From Candidatus Poribacteria bacterium (GTDB lineage: Bacteria; Poribacteria; WGA-4E; WGA-3G), in assembly GCA_958295815.1 (NCBI GenBank), contig OY282374.1:247416-311415 (forward strand): DNA of 64,000 nt. Reading direction: 5' to 3'. Position numbers and translations under genes: made by a program. Positions 25,154 through 33,907 of the stretch are shown here, in pieces. Position 1 is the first letter of the stretch; every line of letters begins with the position of its first letter. The notes under the pieces are model-generated. The model saw only the letters and a program-made list of their open reading frames with translations. It ran no database searches and was not told where the DNA came from.

Positions 25154-25510
25154 TAGGCAGACTCCGCTCTGCCGTTCCCGAGTAAAGTAGTAGGCAGACT
25201 CCGCTCTGCCGTTCCCGAGTAAAGTAGTAGGCAGACTCCGTTCTGCCGTTCCCGCGTAAAGTAGTAGACAGACTCCGCTCTGCCGTTCCCGCGTAAAGTA
25301 GTAGACAGACTCCGTTCTGCCGTTCCCGCGTAAAGTAGTAGACAGACTCCGTTCTGCCGTTCCCGAGTAAAGTAGTAGGCAGACTCCGTTCTGCCGTTCC
25401 CGCGTAAAGTAGTAGGCAGACTCCGCTCTGCCGTTCCCGAGTAAAGTAGTAGACAGACTCCGCTCTGCCGTTCCCGAGTAAAGTAGTAGGCAGACTCCGC
25501 TCTGCCGTTC
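25150..25510 (+). repeat. 37-bp tandem array of REP-like hairpins
   Basis: Nine complete 37-bp copies (25150-25482) and a tenth partial one lie head to tail. Each has GTAGTAG, then a palindrome GGCAGA...TCTGCC (or GACAGA), then CGTTCCCG-GTAAA. Copies differ at only three positions (G/A in the stem, C/T in the loop, A/C before GTAAA) in shuffled combinations, which suggests amplification with gene conversion. There are no unique spacers, so it is not CRISPR. It begins inside the 3' end of the epimerase gene. Confidence 0.9.
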
Positions 25511-25560
25511 ATATATTAGCAGTTAACCGCCGTTCTGCCGTTTCCCAAGGAGAACATCCT

Positions 25561-26553
25561 TTGATTCGTCTCCTATTCCTTTTATCACTATTGCTCACAT
25601 TTGCAGAACCGTGCTTGGCAGTCCGTCAGGGGACAGCCACCGCTGACCTATTTATCAAACGCTATACGCAGTCCGGCGACTTTGGAAAGCTTGCGCTCTG
25701 GCACGAAGCCGCCGCCGAATGCCTTAAACACATCTCCGTCCCGATGAACCAGATTGCCCACGACTATTACATCCGGCACGGATACAAGACGTGGGCAACG
25801 CGAGCAAAAAAAGAAGCCAAAGAGATTCAGGAACAGTATCAGTATCACCGCACTCGCGCCAAAATCGCTCGACAGAAATTTGTGGAAGAAGTTTGTAACC
25901 CTGAATTTGTGGGAGAGGTTTGTAACCCCGATTCCATTTCGGGACTTAGTTTTGTAGGAGGGGTTTGTAACCCCGATTCTTTTCCCCTGAATGCTGAACA
26001 CAAAAATATCAAAAAGTTCATCACAACATGGCTTCCCCACTATCCGAATCGGTTTTACGAGTTTGGTATCTATCCCACCTTTTTCAGAAAGCAACGGGAG
26101 TTGGCAGAGCAGAAGCGAGACTATGTGAAGGTTTTACATCTCGAAGCGGATGCAGCGGAGATGTGCGCCGCACAGTATGAACAGATTCCGATCCCTTATG
26201 GACTCAGGAACTACGAAAAACACCGTGACGCTTACCGCCAATACGCCACGTACCTCCGAAACCTCGCACAGCAGAATCCGAATGCCTTACCACCAGACGT
26301 AGGCAAAGGCAAACAGATATTAGATTCACTTACAGTTCAGACCATTCCGTCTCAGGAAAAAATAGACACGATCCTTCAAATCGCAATGTCAGATGCGCGT
26401 GTCAAAGCTGCTTTAGCAGATCAGCGCGCTATTCACGCGTATCCATCGTTTCAAGGGTTCGCGTGGATAGTCTGCTTCTCTAACCATAGTCGCGGAAATA
26501 TCGCAATTGCAATTGTTGATGAAAAAGATTCAAAAGTGTTGAACGTATTTTAA
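25561..26553 (+). CDS. Hypothetical secreted protein carrying in-frame repeat insertions
   Basis: The 330-residue protein starts with TTG after CCAAGGAG and has a signal peptide (LLFLLSLLLTFAEPCLA). The body is helical and rich in Tyr, Arg and Gln (EIQEQYQYHRTRAKIARQ; NYEKHRDAYRQYATYLRNLAQ). At residues about 107-140 three copies of a DNA repeat encode F-V-EEVCNPE, FVGEVCNPDS and FVGGVCNPDSF. These match intergenic repeats at 34888-34990. The frame stays open through them. No family recognised. Confidence 0.72.
   Translation: MIRLLFLLSLLLTFAEPCLAVRQGTATADLFIKRYTQSGDFGKLALWHEAAAECLKHISVPMNQIAHDYYIRHGYKTWATRAKKEAKEIQEQYQYHRTRAKIARQKFVEEVCNPEFVGEVCNPDSISGLSFVGGVCNPDSFPLNAEHKNIKKFITTWLPHYPNRFYEFGIYPTFFRKQRELAEQKRDYVKVLHLEADAAEMCAAQYEQIPIPYGLRNYEKHRDAYRQYATYLRNLAQQNPNALPPDVGKGKQILDSLTVQTIPSQEKIDTILQIAMSDARVKAALADQRAIHAYPSFQGFAWIVCFSNHSRGNIAIAIVDEKDSKVLNVF
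25880..25980 (+). repeat. Three TTTGTAACCCC REP-like copies inside a coding frame
   Basis: Copies start near 25880, 25906 and 25950. The last is closest to consensus (GTAGGAGGGGTTTGTAACCCCGA). All three are read in the same frame. Confidence 0.8.
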
Positions 26554-26869
26554 CTTACCCAGTTTGACATAGAATCTGTTTCTCGTCTACAATCTGCTTC
26601 CCCTTCATTCTGTGAATCCTTAAATCCGCAAATCCTGAGTCTGACTATCAACCACTGAAAACCATATTTTCTTGACAATACTTTCCAACTATGAAACAAT
26701 AAATGAAGGTTAAGTTTTTTCAGACCAATTGGATGGAATGCTTGATTTCAAAGTGTTTTTTAGATTATTAAGATTAGTTTCATACAAGACTCGTTTTTTC
26801 TAAAAATAACGTATCTGATTGACGGTGGGAACGTTTTATTTAATAGTACTTGTCTGAGTTTCTATTTAT

Positions 26870-27019
26870 AGTGAATTATCATAATAAATAGACATCTCAG
26901 TGGACAATGGTGCTAAAATGTTCCGTCCCTACGGCGAGTGGGTCCCCACCGGTTCCTGTGGAGAAGTGCCCTAACCTCGCCAATTCATAAGTGTATGGTT
27001 AATTTTTACAATTTACTAT
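26870..27019. repeat. MITE-like element with imperfect terminal inverted repeats
   Basis: The left end TATAGTGAATTAT and the right end ATAATTTACTATA-like (ACAATTTACTATA) are imperfect inverted repeats. The centre holds a GGCGAG...CTCGCC palindrome pair. Layout matches the element at 29391-29507. The rest of the gap 26554-27039 shows no gene. Confidence 0.5.
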
Positions 27020-27039
27020 AGAAACAAAGGAAATCGAAA

Positions 27040-29271
27040 ATGAAAGTAAAAACAATTATAGCATCCGCATTTGTATTCGCAATTATCGCTTTGGCAATTG
27101 GGCTTTCTGGTTGCGAAAAGATTGCTCCGATGGTGCCTGATACCAGCACCGAAATGCCTCCGATGATGGATGAAGGGATTACCATCGGTGTTGCTCTCGG
27201 ACTGACAGGGGTCAATGCCGAACCGTATGGGATCCCAATGCAAAATGGTCTTGAGTTAGCAAGAGAAGAGATTAATATGCTCAGTGGTGGCAACCTCACA
27301 TTTGTCACTGAGGACGCTCAGAGCACCGTAGAGGGTGCGGTTGCAGCTGTTCAGAAATTGGTTGATCAAGGCGTACCTGCTATCGTTGGCATTGGTATCT
27401 CAACGCATCTCAAAGAAGCTTTTCCGATTGCAAACGCAGCAGGAGTCGTCGCTTTTAGCCCTATCTCCTCCGCTTCGGGTATAAACACAGGTGACGATTT
27501 TATTTTCCGTACAGGGCTCACTGTAGGTGTGCTAAATTCAAATGGTACGATGGTGACTCACGGGAAACTCGACTATAAAAAATCCGCACTGATATATGAT
27601 GCCGCGGATACCTACTCCACAAGTAGCAACGAGGCATTTGAGAAAACGCTCACGGAGCTCGGTGTTGATATTCTAACGGTGGAAACCTTCCAAACCGGCG
27701 ATACCGATTTTTCTATGCAGTTAACGAATATAATGGAGATGGAACCTGATACGCTCTTTATCTCTGCGCTTTCAGCGGAGATGACGCAGATTATCACTGC
27801 AGCGAAAAGTAGTGGTATTTCTGCTCAGTTGATTGTTCCCGATTTGACTGTACAAGAAATCCAAGAGGTAGGCGATGCTGCCGAGGGCGCGATAACTTTC
27901 TCCGGATGGTTTGGTATGGCTGACATACCCGGAAACCATGCCTTCGTCGAGAAGTACAAGGCAAAACATGGTTCTGAACCTGGACCGTGGGCGGCACAGG
28001 CTTATGCGACGCTCCATATTCTCGCAAACGCGATTGTGAACGCACAATCACCAGATGCAATGGCGATTCGCGACGCATTGGCACAGACGATGGATTTGCC
28101 GACGATTTTAGGCAATTTCTCATTTGACCCCAATGGTGAAGCAGTGTATGACCCGATTGTATTTATGGTCAAGGACGGCGCACTTCAGCTCTTTGAAACT
28201 GCAATGACTACAGTGCCTGAAACGATGGATACTGAGATTCCCATTGGTCTTCTCACATCTCTGACTGGGATACACACCGAAGTGTATGGGCTACCAATGC
28301 AACGTGGTTTTGAGTTGGCACGAGAAGAGATTAATATGCTCAGCGGTACGAACTTCACGTTCATCACTGAGGATGATCAAAGCACCATAGAAGGGGCGAA
28401 AGCGGCCGTACAACAATTGGTGGATGAAGGTGTGCCTGCTATGGTCGGGCTTGCAATCTCATCGATGCTCAAACCTTCTTTTCCTATTGCACAAGAGAAT
28501 GGAGTGGTAGGTTTTAGTTCAGTTTCCTCCGCTGCCGGTTTAAGCACCGAAATTGGGGATTATATCTTCCGCGCAGGACTCGCCGTGGACAAAGTGATTC
28601 CCCCTGGCGTGGCGGCAACGCATCAAAAGATCGGCTACAAAAAAGTAGCGATCATATATGATGCGAAAGATGACTACTCTACAAGTGGCAAGGAAGAGTT
28701 CGAGAAAGCACTTATGGCGAACGGGGTCGACATTCTGGCCGTGGAAGCCATAGAAACCGGCGATACCGATGTTTCTACGCAACTCACCAATATAAAGGGC
28801 ATGAATCCTGACGCGCTCTTTATCTCTGCCCTTTCACAAGAGATGACTGTGATTATCAAGCAAGGACGAGATCCCAAAGTCGATATCCCCGACACTGTTC
28901 CGTTTATTGTACTCGATTTAACCGAGAAAGAAATCGGAGATGTCGGTGCTGCTGCCGAAGGGGCGATAACCTTTATTGCATGGTTCCATGAATCTGATAC
29001 ACCTGGGAACCAAGCCTTCGTCCAGAATTATCGGGCGAAATACGGTATTGAGCCTGAACCGTGGGCGGCGCAGTCGTATGCAACCTTCTATATTCTCGCC
29101 AACGCTATTGCGAACGCACAGTCAACAGATGCTGCTGATATTCGCGACGCACTGGCGCAGACGATGAATTTGCCGACGATTTTAGGTAATTTTTCTTTTG
29201 ACCCGGGTGGAGAGGCGGTACATGATCCCGTTATACTTACGGTCAAAGACGGGGAACTTCAACTCTTTTAA
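27040..29271 (+). CDS. Tandemly duplicated periplasmic solute-binding lipoprotein (Leu/Ile/Val-binding type)
   Basis: The 743-residue lipoprotein (lipobox LSGC, C25) contains two complete type I periplasmic-binding domains, at about residues 45-385 and 395-743. Each begins with an IGLLTSLTG or IGVALGLTG segment and YG.PMQ.G.ELAREEINML, and ends with LPTILGNFSFDP.GEAV.DP. They are clearly a recent internal duplication. Amino-acid or amide uptake (LivJ-like) is the family role. No permease or ATPase gene is adjacent, so it may serve a distant transporter or act as a sensor. Ribosome site AAAGGAAA fits the ATG. Confidence 0.9.
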   Translation: MKVKTIIASAFVFAIIALAIGLSGCEKIAPMVPDTSTEMPPMMDEGITIGVALGLTGVNAEPYGIPMQNGLELAREEINMLSGGNLTFVTEDAQSTVEGAVAAVQKLVDQGVPAIVGIGISTHLKEAFPIANAAGVVAFSPISSASGINTGDDFIFRTGLTVGVLNSNGTMVTHGKLDYKKSALIYDAADTYSTSSNEAFEKTLTELGVDILTVETFQTGDTDFSMQLTNIMEMEPDTLFISALSAEMTQIITAAKSSGISAQLIVPDLTVQEIQEVGDAAEGAITFSGWFGMADIPGNHAFVEKYKAKHGSEPGPWAAQAYATLHILANAIVNAQSPDAMAIRDALAQTMDLPTILGNFSFDPNGEAVYDPIVFMVKDGALQLFETAMTTVPETMDTEIPIGLLTSLTGIHTEVYGLPMQRGFELAREEINMLSGTNFTFITEDDQSTIEGAKAAVQQLVDEGVPAMVGLAISSMLKPSFPIAQENGVVGFSSVSSAAGLSTEIGDYIFRAGLAVDKVIPPGVAATHQKIGYKKVAIIYDAKDDYSTSGKEEFEKALMANGVDILAVEAIETGDTDVSTQLTNIKGMNPDALFISALSQEMTVIIKQGRDPKVDIPDTVPFIVLDLTEKEIGDVGAAAEGAITFIAWFHESDTPGNQAFVQNYRAKYGIEPEPWAAQSYATFYILANAIANAQSTDAADIRDALAQTMNLPTILGNFSFDPGGEAVHDPVILTVKDGELQLF

Positions 29272-29298
29272 TAGTTCCATCGTTGGATGAATATAACC

Positions 29299-29349
29299 AG
29301 AGCCTTGTCATCAACTATTTGCTGATGGCAAGGCTCTTGCTTTTGTTTA
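29299..29349 (+). terminator. Rho-independent terminator after solute-binding gene
   Basis: A 15-bp stem (29299-29313 with 29323-29337, one G-T pair) and a 9-nt loop are followed by TGCTTTTGTTT. It is 28 bp after the stop. Confidence 0.8.
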
Positions 29350-29390
29350 ATCCTTTCTATAAAACCTAAAACCAGAAACAGGATACACAG

Positions 29391-29507
29391 TTATAGTAAA
29401 GCCCGAAAACATATTGACACTTTCGGTAACAACGACCCGCTCCTTCGCTGGCTGGGTTTGGAACCCCGCCTTCTATAAGTGTATAGTTAATTGTAGCTTT
29501 ACTATAA
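29391..29507. repeat. 117-bp MITE-like element
   Basis: Perfect 12-bp terminal inverted repeats TTATAGTAAAGC / GCTTTACTATAA flank a GC-rich centre with GGCTGGG..CCCCGCC. No coding frame is present. A related right arm occurs at 19428-19441 and a second full element at 26870-27019. Confidence 0.6.
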
Positions 29508-29699
29508 TAACCGATAGATGTTCTAATTCGGCTTTTGCTATTTTTTTATTTATTGATATGCTAAAATAATTCAACTTATTAACGCCAATGTATACGTTAT
29601 TTTTATCCTTGTTACAAACACCTAACTTTGTTAAGGTAGTTAATAAAGAAAAAAGACACATCTCCTGTAAATCCTGATTTGAACAACTGAACAACCATT

Positions 29700-32600
29700 A
29701 TGAAATGCTCTAAGATTTTACCAGTAGGTATTTTACTTCTAATTGTAATCTGCTCCGAATTCTCGCTGATTAAAGCAGAGGAGCCACCTTTGGCGGATAT
29801 CCGTTCACATATCACGCCGGGCGAACTGCTAATCCGTTTGACACCGGAGGCGGCAGCAGATCTTGAGCGGTTGCACGCCGCTGCTCCGATTGCTGCCCTA
29901 CACGCAAAGCATAATGTGGAATCTCTGCATCCACTATTTCCTTACCTCGCGCGCCCTTCACGCAATCCAAACCTAAAGCGCATCTATCTGTTGCGTTTCG
30001 ATCCTGATGCTTCCCTTGAAACACTTAAGACAGCGTATGAACAGAGCGAATTCGTTGAGGCTGTCGAGTATAACTACCTCCGTCCGACGTTAGCAGACGT
30101 GATCCTTCCAAACGATCCGAAATATCCTGAGCAGTGGAGTCTACCCCTGATGAAATTACCACAGGCATGGGCAATCGAGAAGGGAGATCGGGAGGTAGTA
30201 ATTGCTATCATTGACTCCGGCATCGATTATAAGCACGATGATTTGGCACCTAAGGCGTGGATAAACCCGGGTGAGGTTCCAGATAACGGACTCGACGACG
30301 ACGGCAACGGCTATGTTGACGATATCTACGGTTGGGATTTTACTGACGCACCCAACTTACAAGCAGAAGGTGATTATATTGAAGGCGACAACGAACCGAT
30401 TGATGAAAGAGGACACGGCACACACGTCGCTGGAATTGCTGGCGCGATGCCCGATAATGGGATTGGCATCGCTGGGGTCGCTTGGGAATGTCCACTTATG
30501 GCGATACGCGCCGGTCTTTCACTCGGTGGAAGTTCACGGATGCAAGATGACGATTCCGCCGCTGCTATTGTCTATGCCACTGATAACGGGGCAAGCGTCA
30601 TCAATATGAGTTGGGGCAGCGAACGCCGTTCTTTCGTTATTCAAGACGCAATTGATTATGCTTACGCACGGGGTGTCGTATTAGTCGCTGCTGCTGGCAA
30701 CTCCCAAAAACCGGAGGCGATTTTTCCAGCTGCCTATCGCAAGGTCATTGCTGTTGCATCTACCGAGCAGAATCAACAGCGGTTCTATCAATCCAATTTT
30801 GGTGCTTCTATAGACATCGGAGCCCCAGGCAACGTGATCCTCAGCACACAGATTAATAACCAATATCGGCTCCTTACGGGTACCTCAATGGCTTCCCCAC
30901 ATGTCGCTGGTGTTGCGGCATTAATGCTTGCTAAGCGACCTGGACTGACACATGAAGAAGTCCGACATATACTCATTAACACCGCTGATCCAGTCCACCA
31001 AGAGGACAGCGATGAATTAGACGAAAGATTTGTCGGGGCTGGCACTGTCAACGCAGAACGCGCACTTCTCGCTACTGGGGTGTTGCAGGCACGCATTCTC
31101 GCACCCGAAACCAATAGTGGCGGCGCGGTTTCAATTGCTGTCGTCGGCACCGCAGGTGGCTATAAATTCCAGTCATGGCACCTCAGTTATGGCGCATCTA
31201 CTGTCCCCACTGAGTTTACGCCTTTTACTGAACCTTCCGTCGTACAGAAGACCAGTGAGCCTTTGGCTGTTTGGGATACCACAACCGTTCCAGAAGGCAT
31301 CTACACCGTCCGTCTAACGACAATAGCGAGAGATGGGCAAGAGACGCACGATCAGGTCGTGTTGAGTGTAGACCGAACACCACCGCAAATTATGGGTCTC
31401 ACCGCAACGGAGACGCTTTATGGTGAGCGCGGACTTACTGCCTTCACATGGGCAACGGATGATGTCACCCAAAATACGCTCTATTACCGCCGTAAAGGCA
31501 GTCTCTCTCCCTTCGCTCCTGTTACCACCACTGACCTCGGTGTAGAACATTTTGTCTCCTTAGGCTTGGACACTGGGGTTTACCAATTTTTTGTTGAAGC
31601 AGAGAATACTACAAACCTCACGGCAAAGGAGGACAACGGCGGTGCTTTTTACATCATTGATGTCGTTGGCGGATATATCTCGCCAGGCGGGTACACTGAG
31701 AGATCTCTCGACATCCCACCGCTCCACATTGCAAGTGTTACATCCGACTTTGATGCCGACGGTCTACTGGAGATCGTCGGGAGTCCACTCAGTTCAGAGA
31801 CAGAAACTGACCCTGAGCTTCAAGGTGCTATTCTCGCAATCTATGAACGTCTTCCGACCGGTAGATATGAACTGATGCACACTATTGAGAGTTTGAATGG
31901 ACTTTCTAATCTCGAAAAGTTCATTCCGTGGACAGTGGATGACACGGATAACGATACACTGCTTGAAATCCTCGCCACTGACGATGAACGGACCTTCCTT
32001 ATTGAGAGCACCACACCCGTTATTACGGAAGGGCACCAGATTATATGGGAATCAACCTTTCTTTCCGGCGGTACTATCGCTGACTTAGATAATGATGGGC
32101 AAAAGGAGATTATCGGTGCTGATAACGGCAACGACCGGCTGCTTGTTTTTGAATATGACCCTACCATAAACACCCATGTCGAAAAAGCCGAATTGGTTAA
32201 CGAGTCTCCAGGTTCTAATGTTTTTGCCCAAACCTTCGCTATTGCTGATTTCGATGCCGATGGACGCACGGAACTGGCAGCAGGCGATAGTGAAGGGGAG
32301 ATTTTCCTTTATGAATCTACCTCTGCCAGCAATACCTTTCGCTTAGAATGGCAAACGCAGCTACCGCTCAAAGACATCACTCAGTTTGCTTCGGGCGATC
32401 TCACTGGCGATGGCAAACCGGAGTTTGTCGTTGGCGGACTCATCTCCTTCCCAGAACTTCCGTCATCAGGACCGCTTGTCTGGAAGTTCTTTGTTTTTAC
32501 CCACACGCCGAATGGCTACGCCTTGCTATCGAACGGAACACGTGATGCTGCTGTCGCAATCGCGCCGCACCGGCGGAATGGGAACAGTCTCTCAATCGCA

Positions 32601-33851
32601 GATATAGATCGTGATGGTGACAATGAACTCATTGTTGCCGCGTATCCGAATCTCTATGTCATGAGGTGGGACGGCACAACACTGTTACCTTTGTGGCACC
32701 GGAAGATGGAGGAGACCCCCGCGCTCTTAACCGCAGAACTCAATCAGAACGACTTTAACGAATTCTATGTCAATCTTGAGGACGGAGTGTATCGTTTTGA
32801 ATCTATTTTCGCAACGGATCCAGATGGGATTGATGCGTTCAAGCCGTGGAACGTCGAGGCGAGGCCATTGACAGAGAAAGCCGTACAAGTTACATGGGAT
32901 TCTCAACAGGACGGCACAACCGACGGAGAACAATCGCAGCAGAAGCTTAGTTTTACTGTCTACCGCGCACAGGGCAAAAAGGAAGAAGCACCGCCGGATA
33001 ACACATTTCAAAAAGTAATCGAAAACCTCACTGTCACAAGATACATTGACCGGCGTGTAACAAAAGATAACACTTATTGGTATACTGTCACGGCGGAGGT
33101 CGACGGCGAGACCGAAACGCAGCGCACAGATGCCATTGCCGCAACACCGAGGAAACCACCTAAATTAATTCATGCTGTCTATCACCGTCCCGAAGGAGAG
33201 CTACCCATCCTAGAGTCTGAATCTCAGATTGACACATCCAGTGAATCTTTGCGGAGAAATGTCTGGGTGATTGTTACATTTGACCGGCGAATGGACCTCA
33301 ATATTGGTGATGAGAACCGATATGTCCTGAGAATAACACAACGGATTGATGGCGTAACGCCCGTGTCTGCTATTCGAGACCGGATGGGCACGCGCGCACT
33401 CTTAGTGTTTGATGCTGACAGTCTCCTTTCACACTTTGGGCAACCCTTGACTGCCAAAACGGATCCGTATGAGATTACCGTTTCTAACGTAACCGATATT
33501 GATGATAACCCTATTCGCGCCTCCACGCAGCCCCTTGAAATCCCACTCAGCGTCGCGGAGGCAGCCGTGTCAGATCTAAGACAGGCACGCGTTTATCCAA
33601 ATCCGGTACGACCCAACAGTGTTGACAAAGGCGCGATTACTTTCGACAGGCTGCCCGTCGGTACCCGTATCCAACTCTTTGACGCGAGGGGTGAATTACT
33701 TGAAACATTGAACGTAACCGAGCAGGATCACAACCGCAAAGAGTGGTGGCTCACAAGCAACAATACCGCAGATGTCTCAAGCGGCATTTATATCTACGTC
33801 CTTGAATTCGATGCGCTAAAAAAAGTAGGAAAAATCGCGGTAATTAAATAG
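29700..33851 (+). CDS. Secreted subtilisin-like protease with FG-GAP repeats and C-terminal sorting-type domain
   Basis: The 1383-residue protein has a signal peptide (to about IKAEE) and a prodomain of the fervidolysin kind (about 30-130). The S8 peptidase domain follows with catalytic D172 (IIDSGIDYKHDD), H239 (GHGTHVAG), oxyanion N334 and S396 (GTSMASPHVAG). After Ig-like segments come about seven FG-GAP-like repeats (FDADGLLEIVG, LDNDGQKEIIG, FDADGRTELAAG, LTGDGKPEFVVG) at about 675-1035, then a fibronectin-like region. The last 85 residues (VYPNPVRP...LPVGTRIQLFDARGELLETL...SGIYIYVLE...GKIAVIK) look like a type A type-IX sorting or FlgD-like domain. An extracellular degradative role is likely. 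Confidence 0.92.
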   Translation: MKCSKILPVGILLLIVICSEFSLIKAEEPPLADIRSHITPGELLIRLTPEAAADLERLHAAAPIAALHAKHNVESLHPLFPYLARPSRNPNLKRIYLLRFDPDASLETLKTAYEQSEFVEAVEYNYLRPTLADVILPNDPKYPEQWSLPLMKLPQAWAIEKGDREVVIAIIDSGIDYKHDDLAPKAWINPGEVPDNGLDDDGNGYVDDIYGWDFTDAPNLQAEGDYIEGDNEPIDERGHGTHVAGIAGAMPDNGIGIAGVAWECPLMAIRAGLSLGGSSRMQDDDSAAAIVYATDNGASVINMSWGSERRSFVIQDAIDYAYARGVVLVAAAGNSQKPEAIFPAAYRKVIAVASTEQNQQRFYQSNFGASIDIGAPGNVILSTQINNQYRLLTGTSMASPHVAGVAALMLAKRPGLTHEEVRHILINTADPVHQEDSDELDERFVGAGTVNAERALLATGVLQARILAPETNSGGAVSIAVVGTAGGYKFQSWHLSYGASTVPTEFTPFTEPSVVQKTSEPLAVWDTTTVPEGIYTVRLTTIARDGQETHDQVVLSVDRTPPQIMGLTATETLYGERGLTAFTWATDDVTQNTLYYRRKGSLSPFAPVTTTDLGVEHFVSLGLDTGVYQFFVEAENTTNLTAKEDNGGAFYIIDVVGGYISPGGYTERSLDIPPLHIASVTSDFDADGLLEIVGSPLSSETETDPELQGAILAIYERLPTGRYELMHTIESLNGLSNLEKFIPWTVDDTDNDTLLEILATDDERTFLIESTTPVITEGHQIIWESTFLSGGTIADLDNDGQKEIIGADNGNDRLLVFEYDPTINTHVEKAELVNESPGSNVFAQTFAIADFDADGRTELAAGDSEGEIFLYESTSASNTFRLEWQTQLPLKDITQFASGDLTGDGKPEFVVGGLISFPELPSSGPLVWKFFVFTHTPNGYALLSNGTRDAAVAIAPHRRNGNSLSIADIDRDGDNELIVAAYPNLYVMRWDGTTLLPLWHRKMEETPALLTAELNQNDFNEFYVNLEDGVYRFESIFATDPDGIDAFKPWNVEARPLTEKAVQVTWDSQQDGTTDGEQSQQKLSFTVYRAQGKKEEAPPDNTFQKVIENLTVTRYIDRRVTKDNTYWYTVTAEVDGETETQRTDAIAATPRKPPKLIHAVYHRPEGELPILESESQIDTSSESLRRNVWVIVTFDRRMDLNIGDENRYVLRITQRIDGVTPVSAIRDRMGTRALLVFDADSLLSHFGQPLTAKTDPYEITVSNVTDIDDNPIRASTQPLEIPLSVAEAAVSDLRQARVYPNPVRPNSVDKGAITFDRLPVGTRIQLFDARGELLETLNVTEQDHNRKEWWLTSNNTADVSSGIYIYVLEFDALKKVGKIAVIK

Positions 33852-33907
33852 TCGCTGGTTCTTGACATACTGACGATCAACAACCCATAACCAACAACTA
33901 TCTTCCA

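Noticed and set aside
25150..25510. Possible CRISPR array
   Set aside because: The whole 37-bp unit repeats, including what would be the spacer; there are no unique spacers and no cas genes.
25039..25512. 157-residue minus-strand frame over the 37-bp array
   Set aside because: It only translates the tandem repeat and has no ribosome site or homology signal.
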